From: Lactobacillus sp. LL6
GTDB taxonomy: Bacteria > Bacillota > Bacilli > Lactobacillales > Lactobacillaceae
Assembly (NCBI RefSeq): GCF_007570935.1
Contig: NZ_VLLR01000001.1
Coordinates: forward strand, 496,001 to 560,000
Direction: 5' to 3'
Length of the DNA stretch: 64,000 nucleotides
The position numbers and the translations under genes are program-made. Below the pieces are notes generated by a model. The model was not told where the DNA came from and made no database searches. It saw nothing but the letters and a program-made list of their open reading frames with translations. Position 1 is the first letter of the stretch. Every line of letters starts with the position of its first letter. This document shows, piece by piece, positions 7,755 through 17,032 of the stretch.

Positions 7755-9141
7755 ATTTTCTCAAAGTTAATTTCACGATACACTCACAACGTGGAGTTTG
7801 TGGAAGCATATCAATATTTTCAATTAAGCGAACATCGTAAGTTTCAGTTAATAAAACTAAATCTTGAGCTAAAGTTGATGGATTACATGAAATATATACA
7901 AAAGTCTTAGGTTTTACGCGTAAAATTGTTTTTATTAAACTTTTAGCAAGACCTGTTCGTGGCGGATCTACAATTAAAGCATCAACTGGAAGGCCGCCTT
8001 TTTGAAGTTCAGGTAAAATCTTTTCTACGCTGCCTTGGAAATATTCAGCGTTTTTAATATGATTTAATTCTACATTGTGTTGTGCATCTTCAACCGCTTC
8101 AGGAATTGTTTCAATACCAACTACTTGTTTTACTAAATCAGCAGCTAAAATACCTAAGGTTCCTACACCACTATAAGCATCAATTAAAGTTTGCTCTGGA
8201 GTTAAATCTAAAAATTTTAAAGCTTCAGAATAAAGATTTACTGTTTGTACGGGATTCAATTGGAAAAAGGCACGAGGAGATAGAGCGAATTTTTTACCTA
8301 AAATTTCTTCAGTAATTTGATTTTTACCCAAAAGTTTTTCAGTTTTATTTCCCCAAACTTGTGGATTTTTCCAATCAGTTTCATTTTGGTAAACACTAAC
8401 TACATTAGGCAATTTCATAATTTCTTTTGCTAATGGAATAAGATTTTTAATTTTATGACCAATTGTAATCAAAGTTACTTGAATTTCGCCACTAGCTTCT
8501 GATTGACGAACTGCAATAGTTTTAATTCCACCTAAATGTTTATAAACATTTACAACTGGCACGTGAAGTTTATCAATTAAATGTTTAATTTCACGTTCAG
8601 TTTTTTGCGTATCTTTATTTTGGGTAGGCATTACTGGAAGATCGATTAAGCGATGAGAATTAGGCGCAAAAAGTCCCAACTTGGTTTTTCCATGATCTTT
8701 TTCGATTTGATATTGTGCTTTATTGCGGTAATGCCATGGATTAGGAGCAGGGATAGTGTTTTTGACTTTATATTTATTATAACCACGTGGATGGTATTTT
8801 TTCAGTGCTTCTAAAACATTATCTTTTTTAAATTCAAGTTGTTTATCATAAGCAAGGTGTGCTAATTCTAAACCACCAATTTCAGAATTTACCTTTTCAG
8901 GGAAGTCCACACGATCAGGACTTTTTTCTTTAATTCGTACTAACTCGCCTTGAATATAGTGAGGATAATCCTTGATGATTTTTGCAACTACTACTTCACC
9001 AGGAAGAGCGCCTGGAATAAAGATAATCTTCTTTTTATAGTAGCCGATTCCTTCACCATTGATACCAAGACGCTTAATTGTGATAATAACGTCTTTTTCT
9101 TTTGCTTGAGCAAATTTCTTTTTGTTAAAATTTTTCTTCAT
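7753..9141 (-). CDS. rlmCD: 23S rRNA (uracil-C5)-methyltransferase, RlmCD type
   Basis: It uses S-adenosylmethionine to make 5-methyluridine in 23S rRNA; one enzyme of this type does two sites in Bacillus. The 462-residue protein has an N-terminal TRAM RNA-binding domain (about 10-75), a central RNA-binding part, and a C-terminal methyltransferase fold with DAYSGVGTLG, DPPRTGL, nucleophile C419 in YISCNPST and the base E453 in RCECI. Outside these motifs there are no cysteines, so the iron-sulfur cluster of Escherichia coli RlmD is absent. Assignment to RlmCD rather than another RumA-like enzyme is inferred. Confidence 0.88.
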   Translation of the reverse strand: MKKNFNKKKFAQAKEKDVIITIKRLGINGEGIGYYKKKIIFIPGALPGEVVVAKIIKDYPHYIQGELVRIKEKSPDRVDFPEKVNSEIGGLELAHLAYDKQLEFKKDNVLEALKKYHPRGYNKYKVKNTIPAPNPWHYRNKAQYQIEKDHGKTKLGLFAPNSHRLIDLPVMPTQNKDTQKTEREIKHLIDKLHVPVVNVYKHLGGIKTIAVRQSEASGEIQVTLITIGHKIKNLIPLAKEIMKLPNVVSVYQNETDWKNPQVWGNKTEKLLGKNQITEEILGKKFALSPRAFFQLNPVQTVNLYSEALKFLDLTPEQTLIDAYSGVGTLGILAADLVKQVVGIETIPEAVEDAQHNVELNHIKNAEYFQGSVEKILPELQKGGLPVDALIVDPPRTGLAKSLIKTILRVKPKTFVYISCNPSTLAQDLVLLTETYDVRLIENIDMLPQTPRCECIVKLTLRK

Positions 9142-9263
9142 TTTTATTCTTTCTACTAAAAACTAACAATTTTTGCTAATTAATTGTACAACGGAAGAAA
9201 AGTTCTTAGCAAGCAAAAGAAAAATTTGTTAGCATTAAGGAAAAAGTGTAGAAAGGACTAAAT

Positions 9264-10079
9264 ATGGCAATTATTACAAAAATAAGTGCACAAAAACGAC
9301 CAGGACGCTACAATATTTTTTTGGATAATCAATATGCATTTTCATTAAGTGAAAAAACTGTTGCGAACTTTGTTCTTTTAAAAGGAAAAGAATTAAGTAA
9401 TGGTGAAATTGAGAAAATTAAAAAATTTGACACTGATGCCAAAGCAAGTGAATTAGCTGCGAAATTTCTCAGTTATGAACCACGTACAGTTTACGAAGTT
9501 TTGCAATATTTGAAAAAATATGAAGTTTCAGATGATTCGGCTTTGTTAGCGGTCCAAGAATTGTCAAAATTGGGATATTTAGATGATCAAGAATATGCTA
9601 AGCTTTTTATTAGAAATGATTTACAAGTTGGAGTTGATGGACCTAATAATTTGAACCGAAAATTAACCCAAAAAGGTCTTGATCCTGAGTTAATTCAAAA
9701 TGCTTTAGAAGAAACAAACGAAGAGGAATTTATTGAAGTAGGTAATCGCTTAGTTAAATCGCTAATAAAAAAAGCTGGAAAATTATCAGAGCGAGAAATT
9801 AAAAATAAGATGAAAATTAAGCTTATTAATCATGGCTTTTCATCTGGATTAGCTAATGAAGTGGTGGCAAGTTTTGACTTATCTTTAAGTGAAGATGAGC
9901 AGATAGAAGCCTTAAAAAAGCAGGGAATTAAAGCATATAAAAAATTTAGAAACTTTGATGAACGAGAAAAATACTTTAAAATAAAGAAGTATTTATTTAC
10001 CCATGGTTTTTCATCTGAAGAAATTGAAGCTTTTTTAAATGGTGAAATCACTGATTTAGATGAACTATCAGAATATTAG
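9264..10079 (+). CDS. recX: RecA regulator RecX
   Basis: RecX binds RecA filaments and limits their growth or activity in homologous recombination. The 271-residue protein shows the family pattern: an N-terminal small domain, then repeated three-helix modules with typical segments such as YEVLQYLKKYEVSDDSA, LGYLDDQEYAKLF and KLTQKGLDPELI. It is transcribed away from rlmCD across a 122-base gap and has SD GAAAGGA 7 bases before the ATG. recA itself is about 29 kb away at 39005, so the two are not in one operon here. Confidence 0.9.
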   Translation: MAIITKISAQKRPGRYNIFLDNQYAFSLSEKTVANFVLLKGKELSNGEIEKIKKFDTDAKASELAAKFLSYEPRTVYEVLQYLKKYEVSDDSALLAVQELSKLGYLDDQEYAKLFIRNDLQVGVDGPNNLNRKLTQKGLDPELIQNALEETNEEEFIEVGNRLVKSLIKKAGKLSEREIKNKMKIKLINHGFSSGLANEVVASFDLSLSEDEQIEALKKQGIKAYKKFRNFDEREKYFKIKKYLFTHGFSSEEIEAFLNGEITDLDELSEY

Positions 10080-10091
10080 AAGGAGAATATT

Positions 10092-10571
10092 ATGACTAAA
10101 CAAGTTGAAAAGAAAGTTTTTGTAGGAACTCCATTTCCAGATGGTATGATGGATGCACAAAAGAGTTTTGCTGAATCAAACAAACTAGTTGAAAACAATG
10201 ATACTTTTAAAAAGTTTTTGGAAGACAATAATTTAGAAAATAAAAGAAGTGCAATGATTGTCTTTGGTCCAGAAAACTTTATGTACTGGTACGGTGTAAT
10301 TACTGATGGAAGCTTAGAAGTTCCTAAAGGATTAATAAAATATGAGCTTCCAAAGGCAGAAGTAGCTGAAGAAATTATTGAAAACTCAAATCCTGTATTT
10401 TTTGATTTACCACTTAATTCAGTTTTACCAGAATTTATTAAAAAGATCACTGAGAGTGGTGTTCAAGTTTATGAAAATATTGGTGATAGTCCAGTTCCAT
10501 ACATTGTAGAGGATATGGATTTAGATAATAAAAAACTGACCCAAATGCTTTACGTTAAGGCCAGTGAGTAA
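10092..10571 (+). CDS. Conserved hypothetical protein (159 aa)
   Basis: A soluble, acidic 159-residue protein that I cannot assign to a named family with confidence. It has no signal peptide or membrane helix. The middle (FGPENFMYWYGVIT, then VPKGLIKYELP) resembles the strand-rich core of GyrI-like small-molecule-binding domains, but this is only an impression. It follows recX by 12 bases with SD AGAAGGAGAA, so the two are probably co-transcribed. The convergent membrane gene ends at its stop codon. Confidence 0.7.
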   Translation: MTKQVEKKVFVGTPFPDGMMDAQKSFAESNKLVENNDTFKKFLEDNNLENKRSAMIVFGPENFMYWYGVITDGSLEVPKGLIKYELPKAEVAEEIIENSNPVFFDLPLNSVLPEFIKKITESGVQVYENIGDSPVPYIVEDMDLDNKKLTQMLYVKASE

Positions 10572-11033
10572 TTAATGTTGCTTAGGATCTATTGAAAGAT
10601 TGTCATATTCTACATAGGCTCCAAGACAAGTTGAAATGAGCATTACAAGCATTACAAATCCTGTAGAAGTGCCAACAATTTGATCTAACGTCAAAAAACT
10701 TCTAACTATAACAGTTGCTAAAATACATAAAACAAAGTCAAGTATTACATTTGCTACTAACAAGAAATATCGACGTCGAATACTAAAAAAACGAAGCAGT
10801 TGCTTTAATAAGCCATCATTTGTTTCCATGGCAAGTAAGTCAACTGGACGCTGGATGGTTGCTTTAATTCCAAACATAACTATTGAACCAACCAAGGCTC
10901 CTATCATAGTTCTAAAAATATCTGCAGAATGCAAGACTAACGCATTATAACCAATTCCAATAATTAGAAGGCTACAGATATATGGAATTAATAGTAGAAA
11001 TGTAAATACAAGCAATACGTGACTTTTCTTCAT
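10572..11033 (-). CDS. Membrane protein of unknown function (153 aa)
   Basis: Four hydrophobic stretches (about residues 8-28, 38-58, 90-112 and 122-142) make this a polytopic membrane protein with a basic cytoplasmic loop (LLRFFSIRRRYF). No family is recognised and no catalytic motif is seen. It is convergent with the preceding gene, directly abutting its stop, and has an SD-like GAAGCGAGG before the ATG. It stands alone on the minus strand between recX and the CBS-domain gene. Confidence 0.65.
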   Translation of the reverse strand: MKKSHVLLVFTFLLLIPYICSLLIIGIGYNALVLHSADIFRTMIGALVGSIVMFGIKATIQRPVDLLAMETNDGLLKQLLRFFSIRRRYFLLVANVILDFVLCILATVIVRSFLTLDQIVGTSTGFVMLVMLISTCLGAYVEYDNLSIDPKQH

Positions 11034-11086
11034 TTTAAAACCTCGCTTCTTAATGGTATTTTAGCATATTAAATTTAACTATATGC

Positions 11087-11092
11087 TATAAT
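11087..11092 (+). promoter_or_regulatory. Extended -10 element before the CBS-domain gene
   Basis: TATAAT with TG one base upstream (TGCTATAAT) lies 64 bases before the ATG. No good -35 is visible. Flanking AGCATA/TATGCT form a loose inverted repeat. Confidence 0.4.
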
Positions 11093-11155
11093 TAATTTAT
11101 TTAAAGAAGATTTTAGTTTTAGTATTTATATGAACTAAGAAAGAGAGAAAAAACT

Positions 11156-12025
11156 ATGAGTAGCGATCCTGCTGCTGAAAATTTATTTGATAAATTACGT
11201 AATAAATTTTCTGGTGAAAATGAAGTAAGGACCAGAGATCATTTAAAAGAAGAAATAAATACTCTTCATAAAAATGATAAGATTTCTGATACAGAATTTT
11301 CAATGTTAGAAGGAATTTTAGATTTTCAAGGTAAAATGGTGCGAGAAGTAATGGTGCCACGAACTGATGCTTTTATGATTGATGCGTCAATTCCATTTCA
11401 GGATAATTTGGATGAGATTTTACGTGAACCATATTCTCGTGTACCAGTTTACAATAAAGATAAAGATAAAATTATTGGAATTATCCATATTCGAACAGTA
11501 TTACGAAAAGCTCGTAAAGTTGGTTTTGATAAGTTAGACTATAATGATGTAATGAGTGAGCCATTATTTGCTCCTGAAACTTTAGACTTGGGAGAGCTTT
11601 TGGTGGAAATGCAACAAACTCAACGACAACTTGCCGTTTTAACAGATGAATATGGTGGTGTGGTTGGCATTGCAACAATTGAAGATTTAATTGAAGAAAT
11701 TGTTGGTGACATTGATGATGAAGTTGACCATGCCGAGGTCTTGTTTAATCAAATTGCGCCTAATAAGTATGTAATTTATGGTAAGATGCCGCTTGATGAT
11801 TTTAATGAAGAGTTTGGTACTGATATTCAAATGGAAGATGTTGATACGGTGGCTGGCTTTGTCATTAATACATTGAAAATGATACCTGCTAAAGGAGAAA
11901 AATTAAGCGTAAAGTTAGATAATGGAATGACTTTGACTACAAGAAGAATGAAAGGCTCACGTCTTTTAACAGTATTGCTTACAATTCCAGAGAATTTAGA
12001 TAATAAGGAAGAATTAGAGGATTAA
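11156..12025 (+). CDS. CBS-domain protein, HlyC/CorC family
   Basis: The 289-residue soluble protein contains a pair of CBS domains (about 55-185, with [10 protein letters not shown] and [15 protein letters not shown]) followed by the CorC/HlyC C-terminal domain (about 205-280). Relatives are linked to magnesium/cobalt homeostasis, hence the CorC name, though the old haemolysin label is not good functional evidence. The N-terminal membrane domain found in longer paralogues is absent. It overlaps prfC as TTAATG, so the two genes are probably translated from one message. Confidence 0.88.
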   Translation: MSSDPAAENLFDKLRNKFSGENEVRTRDHLKEEINTLHKNDKISDTEFSMLEGILDFQGKMVREVMVPRTDAFMIDASIPFQDNLDEILREPYSRVPVYNKDKDKIIGIIHIRTVLRKARKVGFDKLDYNDVMSEPLFAPETLDLGELLVEMQQTQRQLAVLTDEYGGVVGIATIEDLIEEIVGDIDDEVDHAEVLFNQIAPNKYVIYGKMPLDDFNEEFGTDIQMEDVDTVAGFVINTLKMIPAKGEKLSVKLDNGMTLTTRRMKGSRLLTVLLTIPENLDNKEELED

Positions 12026-13596
12026 TGAATAAAGAGTTATTAGATAAAGTTAAGAAGAGAAGAACATTTGCAATTATTTCACACCCAGATGCTGGTAAAA
12101 CCACGATTACTGAACAATTACTTCTTTTTGGTGGAGTAATTCGTCAAGCCGGAACTGTAAAAGCTCGTAAAACTGGTAATTATGCAACTAGTGACTGGAT
12201 GGAAATCGAAAAAAAGCGTGGTATTTCTGTAACTAGTTCTGTTATGCAGTTTGAATATCAAGGTAAGCGTATTAATATTTTGGATACACCTGGTCACCAA
12301 GATTTCTCAGAAGATACTTATCGTACTTTGATGGCTGTTGACAGCGCTGTAATGGTTATTGACTCAGCTAAAGGTATTGAGCCACAAACTAAGAAACTTT
12401 TTAAAGTTGTAAAACAACGTGGTATTCCAATTTTTACTTTTATGAATAAGCTTGACCGTGATGGTCGTCCACCACTAGATTTAATTGCAGAGCTTGAAGA
12501 TTTGCTTGGCATTGAAGGTGTAGCAATGGACTGGCCGATTGGTTCTGGGCAAACTTTGAAAGGGCTATATGACATTGCTAATAATCGAGTTGAACTTTAT
12601 CATAAAGATGGTGAAGACCGTTTTATTCCACTTAATGATGAGGGAAAATTGCCAGATAGTGAAGAATTAAGTCATGATCCACAATTTGAAGAAACTTTAG
12701 ATGAAATTGATTTAATAAAAGAAGCTGGAAATAAGTTTGACCGTGAAAAGATTGCAATGGGGGATCAAACACCTGTCTTCTTCGGTTCTGCTCTTACTAA
12801 CTTTGGTGTAGAAACTTTCTTAAATAGTTTTGTGGATTTAGCACCAGCTCCAGAAAGTCATACAGTTAATGGGGATGAAGAGTTAAGCCCAGAAGATCCA
12901 GAATTTTCAGGATTTGTATTTAAAATTCAAGCTAATATGAATCCTCATCACCGAGATCGTATTGCTTTTGTACGTGTCGGTAGTGGTGAATTTAAAAAGG
13001 GTCTTGATGTAACTTTAGCACGAACTGGTAAACCAATTCGCTTAAACAACGCTACAGAATTTATGTCTAGTGAACGTGTACAAGTTTCTGATGCGGTTGC
13101 TGGTGATATTGTCGGATTATATGATACTGGTAATTTCCAAATTGGAGACAGTATTTATTCAGGTAAGCGTAAAATTGTTTATCCTGAATTACCAGAATTT
13201 ACGCCAGAATTATTTATGAGAGTAACTGCTAAAAATGTTATGAAACAAAAATCATTCCACAAGGGAATGAATCAATTAGTCCAAGAAGGTGCGATCCAAC
13301 TATATCGTAATTATCAAACTGATGAATATATTTTAGGGGCTGTAGGACAATTGCAGTTTGAAGTATTTAAATTCAGAATGATGAATGAATATAATTCAGA
13401 AGTTGAAATGACACCAATTGGTAATAGAGTTGCCCGTTGGATTGATCCAGAACAGCTTGATCCTGCAATGTCTAATTCAAGAAACTTATTAGTTAAAGAT
13501 AGATATGATAATCCATTATTCTTGTTTGAAAATGCATTTGCGGAAAGATTTTTCCATGATAAATATCCAGATGTAAAATTAACTGAAAAATTATAA
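12025..13596 (+). CDS. prfC: Peptide chain release factor 3
   Basis: RF3 is the GTPase that removes RF1 or RF2 from the ribosome after peptide release. The 523-residue protein has a classical GTPase domain: P-loop SHPDAGKT at 19-26, [14 protein letters not shown] as G3 and [10 protein letters not shown] as G4, then EF-G-like domains. The length is normal. It overlaps the CBS-domain gene by one base and ends at a bidirectional terminator. RF2 is encoded at 49 kb in this window; RF1 is not here. Confidence 0.95.
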   Translation: MNKELLDKVKKRRTFAIISHPDAGKTTITEQLLLFGGVIRQAGTVKARKTGNYATSDWMEIEKKRGISVTSSVMQFEYQGKRINILDTPGHQDFSEDTYRTLMAVDSAVMVIDSAKGIEPQTKKLFKVVKQRGIPIFTFMNKLDRDGRPPLDLIAELEDLLGIEGVAMDWPIGSGQTLKGLYDIANNRVELYHKDGEDRFIPLNDEGKLPDSEELSHDPQFEETLDEIDLIKEAGNKFDREKIAMGDQTPVFFGSALTNFGVETFLNSFVDLAPAPESHTVNGDEELSPEDPEFSGFVFKIQANMNPHHRDRIAFVRVGSGEFKKGLDVTLARTGKPIRLNNATEFMSSERVQVSDAVAGDIVGLYDTGNFQIGDSIYSGKRKIVYPELPEFTPELFMRVTAKNVMKQKSFHKGMNQLVQEGAIQLYRNYQTDEYILGAVGQLQFEVFKFRMMNEYNSEVEMTPIGNRVARWIDPEQLDPAMSNSRNLLVKDRYDNPLFLFENAFAERFFHDKYPDVKLTEKL

Positions 13597-13597
13597 A

Positions 13598-13632
13598 AAA
13601 TAAGGATTGAGTTTTCCTCAATCCTTATTTTT
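13598..13632. terminator. Bidirectional terminator between prfC and the DUF1827 gene
   Basis: The stem AAATAAGGATTGAG / CTCAATCCTTATTT has a TTTTC loop. A-runs and T-runs on both sides suit the two converging genes. Confidence 0.85.
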
Positions 13633-13912
13633 ATTTATCGATATGAATCTCAACGACATGACGACTTTTATCTACGGTGAGAGTATAAGAAGTGTCAGTA
13701 TTTTTTACCAGACGCTTAATTACGAATTCAACTTCATCTTCACGGATACGACGATCATGGTTTTCCAAGACGATTCCAATTGAATTCTTGTTTTCAGTGT
13801 AAATAACTGAAGTATTGCCTAATGAGTAAACCTTTACATAAGTTGCTCTGGTTGTGTTAAGTTGACTGTGAACTAGGTCAGAATAACTGTTAGTTACATC
13901 AATTAAATGCAT
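13631..13912 (-). CDS. DUF1827 family protein
   Basis: A small (93 aa) soluble protein matching the DUF1827 family of Lactobacillales, recognised by the N-terminus MHLIDVTNSYSDLV and the KVYSLGNTSVIYTE stretch. Its function is unknown. I start at ATG 13912 because GGGTGA lies 5 bases upstream; the in-frame GTG at 13921 sits inside that SD. It is convergent with prfC and downstream of clpE on the same strand, beyond a terminator. Confidence 0.8.
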   Translation of the reverse strand: MHLIDVTNSYSDLVHSQLNTTRATYVKVYSLGNTSVIYTENKNSIGIVLENHDRRIREDEVEFVIKRLVKNTDTSYTLTVDKSRHVVEIHIDK

Positions 13913-14001
13913 GGATTTCACCCGTTTCTGTACTATTAACTTCCATCTTTAGTATACCTTAAATAGAGAATTTAAGCATAAAAAATCTCCGAGATTTTGT
14001 T

Positions 14002-14043
14002 AAATAACAAAAGGAGATGACTTACATCCCCTTTTTGTTATTT
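14002..14043 (-). terminator. Terminator after clpE
   Basis: A long imperfect stem, AAATAACAAAAGGAGATG against CATCCCCTTTTTGTTATTT, closes about 35 bases after the clpE stop on the minus strand. Confidence 0.7.
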
Positions 14044-14078
14044 GTATATATTTAGAAAAATTTACAATTTAGTCCTAA

Positions 14079-16250
14079 TTACTTTTCTTTGATAACAATT
14101 TCATCGCTTACTAAATCAGCTACCAAATCTTTTGCTGTTGGATTATCAAGCTTGTAGTCGGCAACTTTATCTTCAATTTCTTCTTGAATAGTTCTACGAA
14201 GTGGGCGAGCACCCATTGCTGGGTTGAAGCCTTCATCAACAAGCTTTTCCTTTGCTTTTTCAGTAACGTCAATATGCAAACCTTGATCTTTAACCATATC
14301 GTTAGTCTTGGCAAGCATTAAGTTAACGATTTTAATCAAGTCATCCTTAGTTAATTCATTGAATTCAATAACGTCATCTAAACGGTTCAAAAATTCTGGC
14401 TTAAAGAATTGAGTCATGTTATTTCGTGCTGAATCTTTTTCTTCTTTTTGATTTTCAGCTGCAAAACCAACACTTGCATTCTTGATTCCTTGTCCAGCAT
14501 TTGAAGTCATGATAATAATTGTATCCTTGAAAGATACAGTTCTACCTTGTGAATCCGTTAAGCGACCATCATCTAGGATTTGTAAGAATAAATTCATAAC
14601 ATCAGGATGAGCTTTTTCAATTTCATCAAGTAAAATCAAGCTATATGGGTTATGACGTACTTGTTCAGTTAGCTGTCCAGCTTCCTCATATCCCACATAT
14701 CCGGGTGCAGAACCGATTAATTTAGACACAGAATATGCTTCCATGTATTCTGACATATCAAAACGAATCATGCTGTCGCTTGAACCAAACATTTGCTTAG
14801 CTAGTTGCTTGGCAAGTTCAGTTTTACCAACACCAGTTGGTCCTACAAAGAGGAAGGAGCCAATTGGACGACCTGATTTATTAAAACCAATTCTATTTCT
14901 TCTAATTGCACGAGCAACTTTTTCAACAGCTTTATCTTGACCGATAACTTTACCCTCAAGATCTTTAGAAAGGTTTTGTAATTGATTTTCTTCTTGTTTT
15001 TGAATATCACCAACAGGGATGTTAGTTTTTTCTTCCACAATCTTATTCATGATCTTATCAGTAATCATAGGGGATTTATCTGGATCAACGTTTTGATTTT
15101 TCATTTTATCGTATTTTTCGATTTGATCACGATAATAGGCTGCTTTTTCGTAGTCTTCATTCTTTAAAGCATCTTGCTTTAATTGTTCAGCTGCAGAAAT
15201 GCGTTCTTGCATCTTTTCTTTATCGATATATGGAATAGTTAAATTCATACGTGAACCAGCTTCATCCAAAAGGTCGATGGCCTTATCAGGTAAAAATCTG
15301 TCTTGAATGTAGCGAGCAGAAAGTTTAGCTGCACTTTCAACTGCAGAATCAGTATATTGAACATGATGATAATCTTCGTAACGTTTTTGAATACCTTTCA
15401 AAATGCGAATGGTTTCATCAATAGTAGGTTCCTTAACTTCGACTGGTTGGAAGCGTCTTGCTAAAGCAGAATCTTTTTCGATTTCACGATATTCTTTAAT
15501 TGTGGTAGCACCAACTAATTGAAGCTCACCACGAGCTAAAGCTGGTTTAATAATGTTTCCAGCATCCATTCCACCTTCAGCATTACCTGCGCCGACAATT
15601 TCATGGATTTCATCGATAAAGAGAATTACATCGTTTCTAGATTGCAATTCTTTGATAAGTTGTTCCATTCTCTGTTCAAATTGTCCTCTAATTCCGGTAC
15701 CTTGAACTAATGAAACAACATTTAATGAAATAATCTTTTTGTCTTGTAGTTTTGCTGGTACAGAACCATCAACTATTTGTTGAGCTAAACCTTCAACAAC
15801 TGCTGTTTTACCAACACCAGCTTCTCCAATAAGAACAGGATTATTTTTGGTTCTTCTATTTAAAATTTCAATTACTCTAGCAATTTCTTTATCACGACCA
15901 ATGACCGGATCGATTTTTCCTTTTTTAGCAAGAGCTGTTAAATCTGTTCCATATTGATCTAAAAGAGAGCGATTATTTCCACCTTGAGGTCCTCTTGGAC
16001 CGCCACCCATTTGCATATCTGGTCCTTGATTGTTATTTGAGGCGTTTCGATTATTTCCATTTAAAGCATTAAATAAATCATCAAAGTCGCCAAAAATTGC
16101 ATTATTATCGTTATTCATATTTAAATTTCCTTGTTCATTTTTTAATTCTTGATAACATTGTTGGCATAAATCAACTTCACGGCTTTGGCCATTCACTTTA
16201 GTAAAAAGGTGAATAGAGGCAGGCCGTTGGTGACAATTTTGACATAACAT
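14079..16250 (-). CDS. clpE: ATP-dependent Clp protease ATP-binding subunit ClpE
   Basis: A Hsp100 unfoldase that feeds proteins to ClpP. In order: a zinc finger (C3, C6, C29, C32), a glycine/asparagine-rich linker (about 40-92), the first AAA+ module with Walker A GEAGVGKT at 142-149, a UVR-type coiled region (about 365-395), and the second AAA+ module with GPTGVGKTE. The zinc finger and missing Clp-N repeats separate it from ClpC and ClpB. Its 723 residues fit ClpE. A CIRCE-like operator overlaps its promoter, suggesting HrcA control, whereas Bacillus clpE is known for CtsR control. Confidence 0.95.
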   Translation of the reverse strand: MLCQNCHQRPASIHLFTKVNGQSREVDLCQQCYQELKNEQGNLNMNNDNNAIFGDFDDLFNALNGNNRNASNNNQGPDMQMGGGPRGPQGGNNRSLLDQYGTDLTALAKKGKIDPVIGRDKEIARVIEILNRRTKNNPVLIGEAGVGKTAVVEGLAQQIVDGSVPAKLQDKKIISLNVVSLVQGTGIRGQFEQRMEQLIKELQSRNDVILFIDEIHEIVGAGNAEGGMDAGNIIKPALARGELQLVGATTIKEYREIEKDSALARRFQPVEVKEPTIDETIRILKGIQKRYEDYHHVQYTDSAVESAAKLSARYIQDRFLPDKAIDLLDEAGSRMNLTIPYIDKEKMQERISAAEQLKQDALKNEDYEKAAYYRDQIEKYDKMKNQNVDPDKSPMITDKIMNKIVEEKTNIPVGDIQKQEENQLQNLSKDLEGKVIGQDKAVEKVARAIRRNRIGFNKSGRPIGSFLFVGPTGVGKTELAKQLAKQMFGSSDSMIRFDMSEYMEAYSVSKLIGSAPGYVGYEEAGQLTEQVRHNPYSLILLDEIEKAHPDVMNLFLQILDDGRLTDSQGRTVSFKDTIIIMTSNAGQGIKNASVGFAAENQKEEKDSARNNMTQFFKPEFLNRLDDVIEFNELTKDDLIKIVNLMLAKTNDMVKDQGLHIDVTEKAKEKLVDEGFNPAMGARPLRRTIQEEIEDKVADYKLDNPTAKDLVADLVSDEIVIKEK

Positions 16251-16286
16251 TGTTCTTACCGCCTTTCAGTTTCAAACTTTAATAAA

Positions 16287-16315
16287 ATTGTATGATTAGC
16301 ACTCTAAGATGTCAA
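16287..16315 (-). promoter_or_regulatory. clpE promoter
   Basis: On the minus strand TTGACA (16315-16310) and TACAAT (16292-16287) are 17 bases apart, a near-consensus sigma-A promoter 37 bases before the clpE ATG. Confidence 0.75.
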
Positions 16316-16322
16316 GTGCTAA
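16296..16322. promoter_or_regulatory. CIRCE-like operator (HrcA) at the clpE promoter
   Basis: TTAGCACTC, nine bases, then AAGTGCTAA: the CIRCE inverted repeat with one changed base in the second arm (consensus GAGTGCTAA). It covers the -35 box and most of the spacer of the clpE promoter, as expected for a repressor site. Confidence 0.7.
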
Positions 16323-16367
16323 AGCTTATGAACTTATTTTTTGTAAGAAAAACTTAAAGATTTCTTG

Positions 16368-16381
16368 TGATAATGCTTTCA
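16368..16381. promoter_or_regulatory. cre-like site between clpE and the 60-aa gene
   Basis: TGATAATGCTTTCA matches the cre consensus except that the central CG is TG. It lies about 90 bases before the 60-aa gene. Weak evidence alone. Confidence 0.3.
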
Positions 16382-16468
16382 AAAAATATTAATATTTCAT
16401 AAAAGGGAATATATAAAGTAGAATTTTATAGCAAAAAATTATACACTCATTAAAAGTGTGGTGATAAA

Positions 16469-16651
16469 ATGGATTACCGAAAAGTTCTCGACCAGTTAGT
16501 CGATGGTGAATTGAAAGAGTTTAAGGTTGAACCTAAAGAGGCCTTTGATTTTCAACGAACTTTAAGAAATTACGAAAAAAGACAATCTATTACTGGACGC
16601 GCAATGCGTGGAGGTTCAATTATTTATTCGGCGGTAAATAGTGTCAAATAA
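16469..16651 (+). CDS. Small conserved-looking protein (60 aa) upstream of ptsH
   Basis: A 60-residue, highly charged soluble protein (LKEFKVEPKEAFDFQRTL, then RNYEKRQSITGRAMRGG) with no membrane helix and no family I can name. The gene looks real: GGTGAT lies four bases before the ATG, the frame fills the gap, and the protein has a plausible helix followed by a glycine turn. It sits 115 bases before ptsH with a cre-like palindrome between, so a link with PTS regulation is possible but untested. Confidence 0.6.
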   Translation: MDYRKVLDQLVDGELKEFKVEPKEAFDFQRTLRNYEKRQSITGRAMRGGSIIYSAVNSVK

Positions 16652-16655
16652 ATAA

Positions 16656-16669
16656 TGTAAACTGTTACA
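16656..16669. promoter_or_regulatory. cre-like palindrome upstream of ptsH
   Basis: TGTAAACTGTTACA is a TGTAA-N4-TTACA inverted repeat that fits cre except for T in place of the central G. It lies just after the 60-aa gene and before a possible ptsH promoter. Confidence 0.35.
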
Positions 16670-16675
16670 TAATAG

Positions 16676-16704
16676 TTGTTTATTTCGTTAAAAAATGATA
16701 ATCT
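16676..16704 (+). promoter_or_regulatory. Possible ptsHI promoter
   Basis: TTGTTT (16676-16681) and TAATCT (16699-16704) are 17 bases apart, with TG one base before the -10. It lies 61 bases before the ptsH ATG. Confidence 0.4.
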
Positions 16705-16765
16705 ATTACTCGAATGGGTATTTATTACCAGTTTAATTTTTCAATTTAAAAGGAGATATTCAAAA

Positions 16766-17032
16766 ATGGAAAAACGCGATTTTCACATTATTGCAGAAAC
16801 AGGTATTCACGCACGTCCAGCAACTTTGCTTGTACAAGCTGCTTCAAAGTTTGGTTCAGACATTAACTTGGAATACAATGGTAAGTCAGTAAACTTGAAG
16901 TCAATCATGGGTGTTATGTCACTTGGTGTTGGTCAAAATGCTGATGTTACTATCACTGCTGATGGTGACGATGAAAAAGATGCATTGGATGCAATTGCTG
17001 ACACTATGAAAAAAGAAGGTTTAGCTGAATAA
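16766..17032 (+). CDS. ptsH: Phosphocarrier protein HPr
   Basis: HPr passes phosphate from enzyme I to the sugar-specific IIA domains of the PTS, and as HPr-Ser-P is the CcpA co-effector. Both regulatory residues are in place in the 88-residue protein: H15 in GIHARPAT and S46 in [11 protein letters not shown] start at ATG 16766 because AAAGGAGA is 8 bases upstream; the frame open from 16676 only adds unlikely residues. The stop overlaps the ptsI ATG (TAATG). Codon use is of the highly expressed type. Confidence 0.97.
   Translation: MEKRDFHIIAETGIHARPATLLVQAASKFGSDINLEYNGKSVNLKSIMGVMSLGVGQNADVTITADGDDEKDALDAIADTMKKEGLAE

Noticed and set aside
7496..7783. The full 95-codon minus-strand frame
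   Set aside because: Its first third runs through the terminator stem and into rlmCD; only the part from 7690 is kept, at low confidence.
8950..9159. Plus-strand frame of 69 codons over the rlmCD start
   Set aside because: It lies opposite the well-supported TRAM domain of rlmCD and has no SD or recognisable product.
10076..10450. Minus-strand frame of 124 codons opposite the 159-aa gene
   Set aside because: Serine/phenylalanine-rich composition typical of an antisense shadow; the plus-strand gene has a good SD.
13981..13998. Hairpin AAAATCTC / GAGATTTT as a second terminator near clpE
   Set aside because: The arms are almost adjacent with no usable loop, and no T-run follows on either strand.
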